Notes: a model not told the origin generated them from the letters alone. A stretch of 64,000 nucleotides of DNA from Macrococcus equipercicus (GCF_004359525.2 NZ_SCWC02000010.1:1-64000); one strand, 5' to 3'; positions 15,681-25,401 are shown, counted from the stretch's first letter. Translations and numbers: made by a program.

Positions 15681-18467
15681 TCACATCTCACTGCTATAAA
15701 TTTTTGAAGTTTCTTTTATAAACGTCTGAACTTCATCTATTTTCTTACGTTTGGTCAGTAACCCGCCTGCTAATGGCTTTCCTACTTCTGAACGGTCCAG
15801 CTGCCCGCTGAATTCATATTCTGATACTAATCGGTTGAGTTGTTGCTGCGGGTATTCAAATTTCTTTGAGAAGCTTTCGATAGCTTTCTGCTTCTCTTCT
15901 TCCTCGAAATCCATAAAAGCATCATCTATGCTTGAGCCCGGCAATAAGGTTGGCACGACTTTATCCAGAAATGCTCTGATAAGGTCACGTTTTAGTCGCA
16001 GGTTCTCGTCATCTGCTTTGTCCAGTAGATCATGAATCTGTTGACGCATTTTATTCTGTTCCTTCTTGTCTTCTAAATTGATTTCACGCAGCAGATTCAA
16101 GATATAGCTGACATTGATAATATCATTGCGCATAATCTCAATCTCAAAGTCGATATCATCCAGAACAGAGACTTTATCCGCTTCTTTCCTCTTCTTCGTT
16201 TCTTCATAGAGATGCAGATATTTGCCTTTGTACTCCTCATACGTCTGCTGATCAATTTCAAGGATTGCTTCATCAAATTCAAATTCATCGAATGTCTTCA
16301 GCATCAGCAGTGTCTTGGAGAGCTGCTTGAAGGTCTCAACAAATGTCTTCTGCTGTTCTTCATCCTCAATCTGGTCAACACTTGATGGATCCGGTGCCAT
16401 TGTGTAGAGTTCACCCAGCGTCTTCAGGAAGACTTTTAAGTAAGAATCATAGGACTGACTGAGCACTGTCTCTGTATTATCTGTTGTTGAGAAAAGCTGG
16501 ATGGCATCGTCTGTCGCTTTTTTTAAGTTACGGTAGGCAACGATATTACCGTAAGGTTTGGTCTCCTTTTCAATACGGTTTGTCCGTGAGTATGCCTGAA
16601 TCAGATCATGGTGTTTCAAGTTCTTATCGACATACAACGTGTTCAGCACTTTTGAGTCAAACCCTGTTAGGAACATATTGACGACAATCAGAATGTCAAT
16701 CTTGTTGTCCTTGATGCCCTGTTTGACACGTTTTGAGATATCAGCGAAATAGCTGTTGTATGTATCGGTTGAGTAGTTAGTGCCGAATGTCTTATTGTAG
16801 TCCTTGATGACACTTTCAAGCTGGTCCTTGGCGTGTTCTGTGACCTCGCCGTCACGCATATCTTGGTTCGGCTGATACGTGAAAATCGTTGCGATTTTAA
16901 GCCCGTTCTTGCCTTCCTGTTCAGAGAGTGCTTTCAGTGCGTGATAATATTTCATGGCCATTGGAATCTTCTGCGTCGCAAGAATGGCTGAGTACTGGCC
17001 ATTCCGTGTCTTCTTATGATGATTGCGGTAGATGTGTTCTGCCACCATCTGAATGCGTTCATCTGCCATCCAGACTTCATCTGTGTTAATAGACTCCACA
17101 TATTCTTCATTGGTAGTATCAACTTCATTCTTGAATGTGTTGATGTATTCTACCGAGAAACCGAGTACATTACCATCCCGGATGGCATCTTTGATGAGGT
17201 ATTTGTGCAGACATTTCTCGAAGATATCTGCTGTCGCGCGGCCATCCTGACTTTTGTTCTCCTCAAAGCGAGGTGTTCCTGTGAAGCCGAAGTACTGGGC
17301 ATTCTTGAACTGCTGCTTAATCAGGCGGTGCATCTCACCGAACTGTGTCCGGTGACACTCATCAATGATGAAAACTACTTTCTCAGTCTCATACTGCGCC
17401 ATCACAGGGTCCTGACGTTTGATTGCATGAGCCATCTTCTGAATAGTCGTGACAATGAGTGATTTCGAGCGGTCTCCTAATTGCTTCAGAAGGGTATGCG
17501 TGTTATCTGTCATGTCAACTGCGCCTTTTTCAAACTTATTGAACTCAGCTAAGGTCTGACTGTCCAGATCTCGTCTGTCAACCAGGAAGATAACCTTACT
17601 GATACCAGGTTCCTTAGCAAGCAGCTGACTCGCCTTGAAGGACGTGAGCGTCTTACCGCTTCCCGTTGTATGCCAGATATAACCGTTGTTATTCGTTTCA
17701 AGTGCACGATTAATAATGGCCTCAACAGCATAGACTTGATAAGGCCGCATCGCCATCAGAATGCGGTCCGATTCATTCACGACCATATACCGTGCAATCA
17801 TCTTCGCCAGATGGCAAGGCTCAAGGAAGGTCTCTGCAAATTCCTTCAGATTGTTGATGCGATTGTTCTCTTCATCGCTCCAGTAGAACATATTACTTTT
17901 ATTAATTTCCTTGTCACTATTCGCATAATAACGTGTCTCAACACTATTACTGATCACAAAGAGCTGAATATAACGGAAGAGCCCCGTAAAATTATGACGA
18001 CGATAGCGTTCAACTTGATTGAATGCCTCAGAGAAAGCGACACCGCTTCTCTTCAGCTCAATCTGCGTCGCCGGCAGACCGTTAATCAGAATGGTAATAT
18101 CATAACGTCCTTTATAGGTGTCATGAACAGTCACCTGATTCGTCACCTGGAACTTATTCTGACACCACTTCTCTGTATTGAAGAATTCCAGATAGACTTT
18201 AGACTCATCATCCCGTGTCAGCACAAACTTATCACGGAGAATCATCGCACTGTCAAAGACCGATTTGCCATTAATCTGCGTCATCAGACGATCAAATTCA
18301 GCATCAGTCAGCGGTTCATTTTTGAGTTTATCCATATGACGCTCGTTCAGAATCTGCCTGAAGTTATCAAGTAACACTTCATCATCTTTTATCTGGATAC
18401 GCTCATAGCCTTTGGCAACCAGTTGACTGATTGTCAGTTCCTCGAGTGCGTGCTCGGATTGGTACAT
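15681..18467 (-). CDS. hsdR: HsdR, type I restriction endonuclease/translocase
   Basis: A 928-residue restriction subunit. The N-terminal nuclease domain contains [23 protein letters not shown], the PD-(D/E)XK core with D and ELK. Two helicase domains follow, with Walker [12 protein letters not shown], a DECH-type motif II (FIIDECHR), TGTPRF (motif III) and QAYSRTNR (motif VI). A C-terminal helical region binds the methylase. All expected motifs are intact, so with hsdM and hsdS it should form a working system that translocates DNA and cuts unmodified sites. It is transcribed separately and ends at a hairpin. Confidence 0.94.
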   Translation of the reverse strand: MYQSEHALEELTISQLVAKGYERIQIKDDEVLLDNFRQILNERHMDKLKNEPLTDAEFDRLMTQINGKSVFDSAMILRDKFVLTRDDESKVYLEFFNTEKWCQNKFQVTNQVTVHDTYKGRYDITILINGLPATQIELKRSGVAFSEAFNQVERYRRHNFTGLFRYIQLFVISNSVETRYYANSDKEINKSNMFYWSDEENNRINNLKEFAETFLEPCHLAKMIARYMVVNESDRILMAMRPYQVYAVEAIINRALETNNNGYIWHTTGSGKTLTSFKASQLLAKEPGISKVIFLVDRRDLDSQTLAEFNKFEKGAVDMTDNTHTLLKQLGDRSKSLIVTTIQKMAHAIKRQDPVMAQYETEKVVFIIDECHRTQFGEMHRLIKQQFKNAQYFGFTGTPRFEENKSQDGRATADIFEKCLHKYLIKDAIRDGNVLGFSVEYINTFKNEVDTTNEEYVESINTDEVWMADERIQMVAEHIYRNHHKKTRNGQYSAILATQKIPMAMKYYHALKALSEQEGKNGLKIATIFTYQPNQDMRDGEVTEHAKDQLESVIKDYNKTFGTNYSTDTYNSYFADISKRVKQGIKDNKIDILIVVNMFLTGFDSKVLNTLYVDKNLKHHDLIQAYSRTNRIEKETKPYGNIVAYRNLKKATDDAIQLFSTTDNTETVLSQSYDSYLKVFLKTLGELYTMAPDPSSVDQIEDEEQQKTFVETFKQLSKTLLMLKTFDEFEFDEAILEIDQQTYEEYKGKYLHLYEETKKRKEADKVSVLDDIDFEIEIMRNDIINVSYILNLLREINLEDKKEQNKMRQQIHDLLDKADDENLRLKRDLIRAFLDKVVPTLLPGSSIDDAFMDFEEEEKQKAIESFSKKFEYPQQQLNRLVSEYEFSGQLDRSEVGKPLAGGLLTKRKKIDEVQTFIKETSKIYSSEM

Positions 18468-18597
18468 GAAATCACCTGCTTACTATTTTCTTTACTCTTT
18501 CCTTAATTATACATAATATGATAGGGCTTTCATATAAATTTTATACATCTGTAAATGAAAAGTAATAAGCAGTAGACAACTACTTATCACTCTATAA

Positions 18598-21500
18598 TCA
18601 TTGTTCTTTCTTCACAAACACTTCATTTCTGACTTCATCAGGTATAATGCCGAAGAAATAATTTTCAATCTGTTCCCAGAACCATTTCGTATGCACGACT
18701 TGCTTCTTCATTACATCCTGTTCATCAAATTCTTTTGTGAACAAGTATTTCAACATCGACATTCCAATTTTATGAGCTGTATACTGCTGATTTAATATAT
18801 CGTTCTGATATTTCTTCGGTTTCGCTACAGCATTTTCAAGTGGATAAACTGAGTTGATCCGCAAGGATAATGTCGGTGTTTCACCACTGGACAAGTGATA
18901 ACTCGCGATACCCAGTCCTTCTAGTAACCCTAAGATAATCGTGTAGTTACTGATTTCATCCTGTTTACTTCTAAATACAAAATAACTATGCTCATTAGGC
19001 GGTGTTTCGACTGAGATCTCCTTATCAAACAATGTATTCACATAGTACTTCAGTTTATCGAAGATATCGTTATATGTATTACTGATTTTGTACTTGTCCT
19101 CTGCTAAAACGGTAATGCCATTTAATCTATTGACATCATTTGCTTTAAGCAAGCTGTTAATGAGCAACATGCTGAACTGTTCATTGAACTTATATTTCAG
19201 TGTTGTTCTTAGTTGATAGGCTAGTTGTTTCTCATCAAAGTGGTTCCCTTTAACAGCGAACGTTCTGAATGCTTCTTCACACTGCTCCAGAATATCTAAG
19301 GCCTCACGCTTTAAATCAATTCCATCCTCTTCTTTGACTGTGATATTGTAGGCGATAGGCAGCTTTTTCAGCAACTTATCGTGTTGAAGAACCTCATCTC
19401 CTATTGCCATGTAGAATTTGAACTGTGGGTAGGAGTAATGATCAGCATAATTTTTCTTCCAGTAGTCACCTGTCTTAAACTTATAGACCTGTTTATAGAA
19501 GTCCCCGTTTGTATGACTCACAAATTCAAAGAACGGTTCATATTTTTTCATGGCAATCATCGCAGCCAGGTCATCATTGACAAGAATATAGTCTACCCCG
19601 TTCACTTCTCCTGGGCGCGTAACAATCGGCGGGTATTTGATTTTATTGTTGAAGTCATTCTCAATATTCAGCAGTGCTAACTTCACTTTGTTTTCAGGAT
19701 CATCATTAGATGATTCCGTTTCGCCTTTAGCGAAGATATGTGCAAATTCCTTTGGATTGATGACTAAGTTTCGTTTATAACGATTTGCTTTGTATATCTT
19801 AATCAGTTTATCCATCACAGCGAGTAATTCTGACTTCTTAATGGAAGACATGGCATACATTTTCTTTACTTCATTGAAATCTTTCTGCAGGTAATCGACT
19901 TTAGCATGGCCGATTATTGAAGTATCACGGGCAGCACGACCGATCTCTTGTACGAAATCCAGTACATTACCTGTCATGCCGTAATGGTAGACACGTTTGA
20001 TATCAGGTACATCAATACCCATACCAAATGCTTTTGTGGCTAAGATGACCGGTTTCGTACCATTTAAGAAGTCGTTGAAGTTCTGTTCTTTTTCATGCGG
20101 CGTCAGTCGACCATAGTAAATCGTAATTTTATCTTTTGTTCTTTCAGCATTCGTATCAACATATTTAAGAAAACTATGAATTTGCTTGATAGTCGGGAAA
20201 TAGATAAGCAGTTTTTCATTCTTACTGATTGCATCCTTAATTGTTTTCAGCGTCAATTCTGTTTTAATCTTCATTGCATCATTTTTATATTTCGACTTAT
20301 CTTCTTTTTCAATGTCTGAAATCTGCAAGAGAAGATTATCTTTCTTGACACTACCTACATATTTGATGACTGATGTGAGATTCAACGTCGATTTGATTTC
20401 ATCCAGCATACTATTTTTCCCTTCGACAATTGCTGTCGCGGTAAACGTCACTATCGGGAAAGTCTGGTTCGCCCTCAATTTAGAGACATGGCTTCCCATG
20501 TACCAGTAATCCGGTCTGAAACTTTTCCCCCATGTTGTCACGATGTGTGCTTCATCGACTATGAATAGACCGATTGGACGTTCGCCTATCAAGTTGCCAA
20601 TATCACCGCGGCTCAGCAGTGTCTCTGATGAAATATAGAGAAGGTCAATCTTACCGTCTTTAATTTCAGCCTTAATCTTTTCTTTCTGTAATGGCGAGAT
20701 ACCTGAGTTTATCGTTTTCGCATTCTTGATATTTTTTCTTTTCAGACTTTCTGTCTGATCGTTCATTAATCCGATAAGGGGAGAGATCACAATAGTAATC
20801 GGTTTTTGGTCTTTGTGATTCTCGGCCAGATATAAGGCTGGAATCTGGAACATCAGTGACTTACCTGCTCCGGTTGAAGCCGTGATGAAGATGTCGCGTG
20901 GTAATTCGCCGGCCAGTCCTTTCTCAGCTTGAGTAACAATATCATCAATAATCTGTGCCTGACTGATACGGACAATTTCTCTGGAAGCAGTTGTGTTCTT
21001 ATAGAACGGGAGTTCTTTGAACTCGTTATAACCCCAATACTGATTCATAATTTTTCTGTAGTCATTTTCACGTGTGATGATTCTTTTTTGGGCAGAGCTG
21101 ATAAGGACTTTGATTCTGCCGTCAAACTGGTGGTTCAATGTTTCAAGGTAGTCTTGCATTCGATTATATTCATCTAAGTTGGCAAACATCACATAGTAGC
21201 TATCTAAGGTATGAGTGAGTTTTTCTATTAAATCAATAACTTTTGACCGATTACTGCTAATATCAATGACTTGCTTGGAGTGAACCGCTTCTATATCATC
21301 AATCGTCTCAATTGATTGTCTCTTTTCATATAAGTTCGTCAATACCGCATCTTCGATTTCATCGAGGAAATCATTATAGATGACATAGTATTGATGTTGA
21401 TGTTCAATAATCATCCCATAAATATTGTTGACAAATTCGTCGAACAGATTACTTTTGTAATTTGAGTCACTGAAGTTCTTATGATAGAAATCATGGATGT

Positions 21501-21813
21501 CCTCTAGAGCGTGGTTATGTGAGTAGATATCTGGATAGATATTGTTCTTAATAATTTCAATGTGATCGAAGTCATATTGAATCACTTCACCGTAGACATA
21601 GAATTCCTCAGGCATTACCCAGCCATACGGCAAGTCATAGTCTCTGATATCTCTCGCCATCTGTCTTTTTTCACGACTACCTACTTCATAGTGCTGATTG
21701 AGGAATCCATGTAATGGAAAATCGAAGAGCTTATTATTTTCTTTTTCTAGCTGCTCAGCTGTAAACCCGACTAAAATATAGAGTGTTTTCTTATCAGAAA
21801 CATGATTAATCAT
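18598..21813 (-). CDS. RecQ-like superfamily 2 helicase with long N-terminal extension
   Basis: A protein of about 1,071 residues. Roughly 300 N-terminal residues are unassigned, then come superfamily-2 motifs: Walker A ASTGAGKS (about 312-319), VISPLIGLMNDQ (Ia), VDEAHIVTTWGKSFRPDYW (II, a RecQ-like signature), TFTATA (III), ATKAFGMGIDVPDI (V) and QEIGRAARD (VI). The C-terminal 400 residues are unassigned and lack the RecQ zinc cluster. The start is the ATG at 21813, which shares a base with the sigma gene's TAA stop (TAATG) and follows GGGAGG. A longer reading to 21828 would overlap that site. It is the last gene of the four-gene operon and probably acts on DNA as its motor. Confidence 0.85.
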   Translation of the reverse strand: MINHVSDKKTLYILVGFTAEQLEKENNKLFDFPLHGFLNQHYEVGSREKRQMARDIRDYDLPYGWVMPEEFYVYGEVIQYDFDHIEIIKNNIYPDIYSHNHALEDIHDFYHKNFSDSNYKSNLFDEFVNNIYGMIIEHQHQYYVIYNDFLDEIEDAVLTNLYEKRQSIETIDDIEAVHSKQVIDISSNRSKVIDLIEKLTHTLDSYYVMFANLDEYNRMQDYLETLNHQFDGRIKVLISSAQKRIITRENDYRKIMNQYWGYNEFKELPFYKNTTASREIVRISQAQIIDDIVTQAEKGLAGELPRDIFITASTGAGKSLMFQIPALYLAENHKDQKPITIVISPLIGLMNDQTESLKRKNIKNAKTINSGISPLQKEKIKAEIKDGKIDLLYISSETLLSRGDIGNLIGERPIGLFIVDEAHIVTTWGKSFRPDYWYMGSHVSKLRANQTFPIVTFTATAIVEGKNSMLDEIKSTLNLTSVIKYVGSVKKDNLLLQISDIEKEDKSKYKNDAMKIKTELTLKTIKDAISKNEKLLIYFPTIKQIHSFLKYVDTNAERTKDKITIYYGRLTPHEKEQNFNDFLNGTKPVILATKAFGMGIDVPDIKRVYHYGMTGNVLDFVQEIGRAARDTSIIGHAKVDYLQKDFNEVKKMYAMSSIKKSELLAVMDKLIKIYKANRYKRNLVINPKEFAHIFAKGETESSNDDPENKVKLALLNIENDFNNKIKYPPIVTRPGEVNGVDYILVNDDLAAMIAMKKYEPFFEFVSHTNGDFYKQVYKFKTGDYWKKNYADHYSYPQFKFYMAIGDEVLQHDKLLKKLPIAYNITVKEEDGIDLKREALDILEQCEEAFRTFAVKGNHFDEKQLAYQLRTTLKYKFNEQFSMLLINSLLKANDVNRLNGITVLAEDKYKISNTYNDIFDKLKYYVNTLFDKEISVETPPNEHSYFVFRSKQDEISNYTIILGLLEGLGIASYHLSSGETPTLSLRINSVYPLENAVAKPKKYQNDILNQQYTAHKIGMSMLKYLFTKEFDEQDVMKKQVVHTKWFWEQIENYFFGIIPDEVRNEVFVKKEQ

Positions 21814-23033
21814 TAATGAGCCTCCCAATAATCTTTCAAATTTAGTTTTGCTTTATGCTTACTTAATTTTCTTAACGCTTTGGCTTCAATCTGTCTTATT
21901 CTCTCTCTTGTTACACCATGGTCCAGACCTATCTCTTCTAGCGTCATCACTTCAAGTCCATTTAGGCCAAACCGTTTAATGATGACATCCGCTTCCCGTG
22001 GTTTGCATTCTTTCTCAATCAACTTATTAATATAACGATTCAATTCATTTTTAAACGCTTCATTTTCTACTAAATCATTACCGAACATAGATTGATTAAC
22101 TTCAATGGGTTCAACAATAAAGTCTCCTATGGTTGAATCCTTATCTTCACCTACATAAGTTGATAACGACACTTGTGCCTGGTTATACAGATGATCATAG
22201 AGAAGTAAGTTCTCTATCTGCCCCTCAGAAAAATCACTATTCCTTTTAATATCTTCAATCATTTGTTGAGGCGATTCATAATCTTTTTGGCGTATGATTT
22301 GTCTTATCTTATTTAAAGCTTCATTAAGGTGAACAGGTAAACGTATTATACGGCTCTCATCAGCAAACCCGCGTGTAATGGATTGTTTGATCCAATGCGT
22401 CGCATAGGTAGAAAACTTGAATCCTTTACTAGAATCATATTTTTCGATTGCTCGTAATAAGCCCTTCTGACCGAAAGAAACGATATCATCTAACTCTAAT
22501 CCGCCTTTCGGCATGACATTATAATATTTTAAAGCCATTTTATTCACCAGCTTTTGATTCGCTAACACAATTTTCTCTAACGTCTCTTCGTCGGAGTCCA
22601 GTGCATACTGTTCAAAGTATTCATCATTCTTCTCAAATGTAATGACGTCATGTTTCTCAAAATTTTCTCTGAACTCTTCACTATGTATAAAATCTGCACT
22701 ATCTTCAGCTACATAATCCTCAGCCAAAAGAGCAGCTGTCAAATCAAATTCGGGTTCGGTGTCATCCATGATAGTTTCGTCTTGTGATTTTCCAGTGTTT
22801 TCAACACTTTCTTCTGCAGCAATCTTTTCACTTTTCGTGAAATGAAAACCTAGCTTAGTGATGTATTGCTGACCCTTTTCAAAATCGAAGAATAGCTTTT
22901 CGTACAAATACGATGATGTCACAATTAACTGTTGATCAATCATTTGCTTGAGCTCTTCATATGATAAAGTTATCGATTTATCAGGGAAGTTTGTCATTAA
23001 GAATTGTTGTAATTTTTGGTCATGTATATTCAT
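21813..23033 (-). CDS. Sigma-70 family RNA polymerase sigma factor in a defence operon
   Basis: A factor of about 406 residues. Sigma region 2 is clear (ELDDIVSFGQKGLLRAIEKYD, then GFKFSTYATHWIKQSITRGF, about 180-223), followed by RLPVHLNE and region 4 with a helix-turn-helix (TLEEIGLDHGVTRERIRQIEAKALRKLS, about 364-391). The first 150 residues are an acidic, otherwise unassigned domain that replaces the usual region 1. The region 2 and 4 motifs resemble RpoD, but the gene is not near dnaG and is embedded between a helicase and methylase genes. The start is the ATG at 23033 with GAGGG upstream; a TTG four codons earlier is less likely. It may direct RNA polymerase to particular promoters, or be reused as a DNA-binding subunit. 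Confidence 0.88.
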   Translation of the reverse strand: MNIHDQKLQQFLMTNFPDKSITLSYEELKQMIDQQLIVTSSYLYEKLFFDFEKGQQYITKLGFHFTKSEKIAAEESVENTGKSQDETIMDDTEPEFDLTAALLAEDYVAEDSADFIHSEEFRENFEKHDVITFEKNDEYFEQYALDSDEETLEKIVLANQKLVNKMALKYYNVMPKGGLELDDIVSFGQKGLLRAIEKYDSSKGFKFSTYATHWIKQSITRGFADESRIIRLPVHLNEALNKIRQIIRQKDYESPQQMIEDIKRNSDFSEGQIENLLLYDHLYNQAQVSLSTYVGEDKDSTIGDFIVEPIEVNQSMFGNDLVENEAFKNELNRYINKLIEKECKPREADVIIKRFGLNGLEVMTLEEIGLDHGVTRERIRQIEAKALRKLSKHKAKLNLKDYWEAH

Positions 23034-23083
23034 AATCGCCCTCAATTCCTCTAATTCAAAAGTGATTGTATCCGCTTACATTA

Positions 23084-23089
23084 ATTATA
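23084..23089 (-). promoter_or_regulatory. Possible internal -10 element before the sigma gene
   Basis: TATAAT on the minus strand, 50 bp upstream of the sigma start. No convincing -35 is seen at 16-18 bp, so separate expression of sigma and helicase is only possible. Confidence 0.35.
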
Positions 23090-23131
23090 CAATCTTTTTA
23101 CATACAAAACTATGCTATTATTTCCATTTAT

Positions 23132-23662
23132 CTAACTCGCCCGCATCAGCTCCATCAGCGCTGACTGCTGAATCGCTGTTTTTAGATTGGTCTTGTTAAT
23201 GCCGAGTTCCTGGTTACCTTTTCGCATGATATGGACTTTAGGATAGATGTGTTCTGAACCGTCCTCAAGCTTCTTCAGGCCACTGCTGCTGCCTTCCATT
23301 CCTTTCATGGAATGTGGCACTGTACCAATGAAGATGTCTGAATATGCTGTGGTATATTCCAGGACTCTCAGGTCAAAGTTAGTCGCTTCATCATATGAGA
23401 TGACTTCAAACTGGCCTGGTATGCTCGCCGCCTTGAAGATACCGTCAAGATCTTTTGTCTTAATGGTGACATTGTTCAGGCCAATGATCAGAATCTTCGC
23501 CTTCTCATTGAAGCTGAAGGCTCTTTTTTCCTCTGATTTTATCCCATACTTCACCTTGAACGTCTCAATATTGCCCGTTCTGTTCTCCATAATCGCTTCC
23601 TGCTTGATTCTCTCAAACAGTCCTTCCAGCATATTCACCAGCATATCGTAATCCATCTGCAT
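23132..23662 (-). CDS. Unknown 176-residue protein of the methylase-sigma-helicase operon
   Basis: I do not recognise this family. The sequence suggests a helical N-terminus (about 1-50), then an alpha/beta domain that starts with the beta strand AKILIIGLNNVTIKTKDLDGIF (about 54-75). A conserved-looking YSDIFIGTVPHSMKGMEGSSSG segment (about 107-128) could be a nucleotide- or ligand-binding loop. There is no signal peptide or membrane span. Its ATG overlaps the methylase stop (TGATG) and has AAGGAGG upstream, so its translation is coupled to the methylase. A gap of 98 bp with a possible secondary promoter separates it from the sigma gene. Confidence 0.7.
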   Translation of the reverse strand: MQMDYDMLVNMLEGLFERIKQEAIMENRTGNIETFKVKYGIKSEEKRAFSFNEKAKILIIGLNNVTIKTKDLDGIFKAASIPGQFEVISYDEATNFDLRVLEYTTAYSDIFIGTVPHSMKGMEGSSSGLKKLEDGSEHIYPKVHIMRKGNQELGINKTNLKTAIQQSALMELMRAS

Positions 23663-25305
23663 CAGTAGTCCTCCTTATCGAATTTATTGAAGATAGTCGG
23701 CAGTTTCTCCTTAAAGCGCTTGATACTCCTCTGCATACGCTTATAATCTGCCAGTTCTATCTTCATTTCATCAGCAATCAAGTTCATCTCTTCCTCTGAT
23801 AGCACTGGCACCAGGTATTCTGCAAGCTTCTTGTTCGTGAAAGTGAAGATGACGCTACCTGTATTCATCCGTTCTATCATGTTATGGCCAATCTCACTAT
23901 TCATATAGGCGAGCAAGTAGTGTGGGTCTATTTTGCTGATGTCCGGCCGGATAATGGTGATATTCGAGCTGACAATCACTTGTTTATCTGCTGTCGCTTT
24001 ATCAATAATGGCCACTTTAATCTTGGAGCCGCGGCTTGTGATGACGAGATCATGCTCTTTGACGAGCATCTTCTGATTGGCATCCAGCAGTTCCTGACTG
24101 ATCGGCTGCTTGATGTCATCGATATAAATATCATCCAGGTCACTCAGGTTCAATAGGTAGCCTGCCTTGTCTTTATCTTTATCCGCATCCAGTGTCTGCT
24201 TATTAATGTCACGACCTCTTAACAGCTGTGTCGTCAGTTCTTTGAGTGGAACCGGGTTAATCAGATGATTCTCGGCATTCTTCAGATGGACGAGTGGATG
24301 GAGATTATATTCCACTTTTTCGAGGTCAGACTCCGTAACGTCAGTAGTCCGTTCTGAACCTAACTGAAGGTCTGTCATGATACGCCCGATATTATCTTCA
24401 GTGAATGTGTTCTTCTGTCTCGTCGGGCCGGTCACATATTCCCCGCTTGCATCAATAAAACGAATCTTATCATTCTCTGTCTTCGTCAGTATCAGCATAT
24501 AGGTCGGAATCGCTGTATAGTTCATCAAGTCAGACGGCAGCTGAATAACCGCTTTCAGACACTTACGGTCCACGAGCCACTTGCGCACTTCCTTGTCCCG
24601 GATTGCGTTCAACGCAGCGCCTCTCACGATACTGATGCCGACACCGTCTTCTTTCAGTGCGGCATAGACTCGCAAAGTGAAGATCCAGTCGGATATCGCA
24701 ATCTTGTCGAGCTTGTATTCAGGATTCTCTGCCAGCTGCCGGCGTATCTCCTGCCGGATATTACCAAGAAACGGCATGTTGCAGTAGACCATGTCATATT
24801 TATCCTTACTCCAGTGAATAAGAGAGTCTGTCTCCTTGATATCGAACGCCTGAATACCGCTCAGTCGTGACAGGACTTCCGCAATTTTGATGGCGTTAGG
24901 ATTGAGCTCCTCACCGTGATAGTCAGAACCGATTCCCGCTTCATGCAGCTGTCTGATAAAGTGACCGGAGCCTGATGCAATATCCAGAACAGTGCCACTC
25001 GTCTCGGCATAATGCTTGAATATCTCAAGCGCCAGCTTCTCACCCTCATCAAACTCGAACAGTTCATGCGTGCGGTCATGCTGATTAATCATATAGAAGA
25101 ACTGGATGAGTTCATCTTTTGATAATTGTTCAAGAAGAGATTCCAGTTCATTTAAATCTGCTGACTCTTTCGAATTCAGAACAGATAGATTAAAACGTCC
25201 TGTCTCCAGCCACTCTTCATAAATATTGATCACATCCAGTGAACTGATTCTCACTTTCCCTCTTAACGCATCCATAATTGGCCATGCCTTTTTTAATAAA
25301 TCCAA
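23662..25305 (-). CDS. N6-methylase-like protein fused to a specificity-like domain
   Basis: About 547 residues. The N-terminal part resembles HsdM: helical domain, then SAM motif VLDIASGSGHF (about 107-116), EELNPNAIKIAEVLSRLSG, and VYCNMPFLGN (about 174-183) at the catalytic position. HsdM proteins have NPPY/F there; here the second residue is Met (NMPF), so activity may be altered or lost. The C-terminal 200 residues resemble a type I specificity domain (LKELTTQLLRGRDINKQT, then DPHYLLAYMNSEIGHNMIERMNTGSVI, then helical tail). The predicted start is TTG at 25305, 8 nt after AAGGAG; the GTG at 25314 overlaps that site. It is the first gene of the operon. Confidence 0.82.
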   Translation of the reverse strand: MDLLKKAWPIMDALRGKVRISSLDVINIYEEWLETGRFNLSVLNSKESADLNELESLLEQLSKDELIQFFYMINQHDRTHELFEFDEGEKLALEIFKHYAETSGTVLDIASGSGHFIRQLHEAGIGSDYHGEELNPNAIKIAEVLSRLSGIQAFDIKETDSLIHWSKDKYDMVYCNMPFLGNIRQEIRRQLAENPEYKLDKIAISDWIFTLRVYAALKEDGVGISIVRGAALNAIRDKEVRKWLVDRKCLKAVIQLPSDLMNYTAIPTYMLILTKTENDKIRFIDASGEYVTGPTRQKNTFTEDNIGRIMTDLQLGSERTTDVTESDLEKVEYNLHPLVHLKNAENHLINPVPLKELTTQLLRGRDINKQTLDADKDKDKAGYLLNLSDLDDIYIDDIKQPISQELLDANQKMLVKEHDLVITSRGSKIKVAIIDKATADKQVIVSSNITIIRPDISKIDPHYLLAYMNSEIGHNMIERMNTGSVIFTFTNKKLAEYLVPVLSEEEMNLIADEMKIELADYKRMQRSIKRFKEKLPTIFNKFDKEDY

Positions 25306-25320
25306 CGCTGTCACTCCTTA

Positions 25321-25338
25321 TTGGTTATATTTAACCTT
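25321..25338. promoter_or_regulatory. Operator-like inverted repeat, promoter-proximal copy
   Basis: TTGGTTATATTTAACCTT is a near copy of the palindrome at 25384-25401. It lies between the -10 element and the ribosome binding site of the methylase-sigma-helicase operon, a position where a bound repressor would block elongation or initiation. Confidence 0.55.
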
Positions 25339-25349
25339 TTATTATTCTT

Positions 25350-25378
25350 AATATAATACAAAATGTTGGAAACGTCAA
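25350..25378 (-). promoter_or_regulatory. SigA-type promoter of the methylase-sigma-helicase operon
   Basis: On the minus strand, TTGACG (25378-25373) and TATATT (25355-25350) are separated by exactly 17 bp. The start codon is about 45 bp downstream. Both sides are flanked by the TTGGTTA inverted repeats. Confidence 0.7.
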
Positions 25379-25383
25379 TATAT

Positions 25384-25401
25384 TTGGTTAAATAAAACCA
25401 A
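25384..25401. promoter_or_regulatory. Operator-like palindrome upstream of the promoter
   Basis: TTGGTTAAATAAAACCAA has 7-bp half-sites TTGGTTx/xAACCAA and lies 5 bp upstream of the -35 element. With the copy at 25321 it brackets the promoter, which fits cooperative binding or looping by a dimeric regulator. No regulator gene adjoins it. Confidence 0.55.

Noticed and set aside
16484-18374. Several plus-strand frames opposite hsdR
   Set aside because: Typical antisense shadows of a strongly coding gene without start signals.
21813-23033. Sigma gene considered as the housekeeping rpoD
   Set aside because: No dnaG neighbour, an unrelated N-terminal domain, and overlap with a defence-type helicase gene.
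18598-25314. Operon considered as DISARM or BREX
   Set aside because: No DrmB, PLD, PglZ or BrxC-like proteins are encoded, and a sigma factor is not part of those systems.
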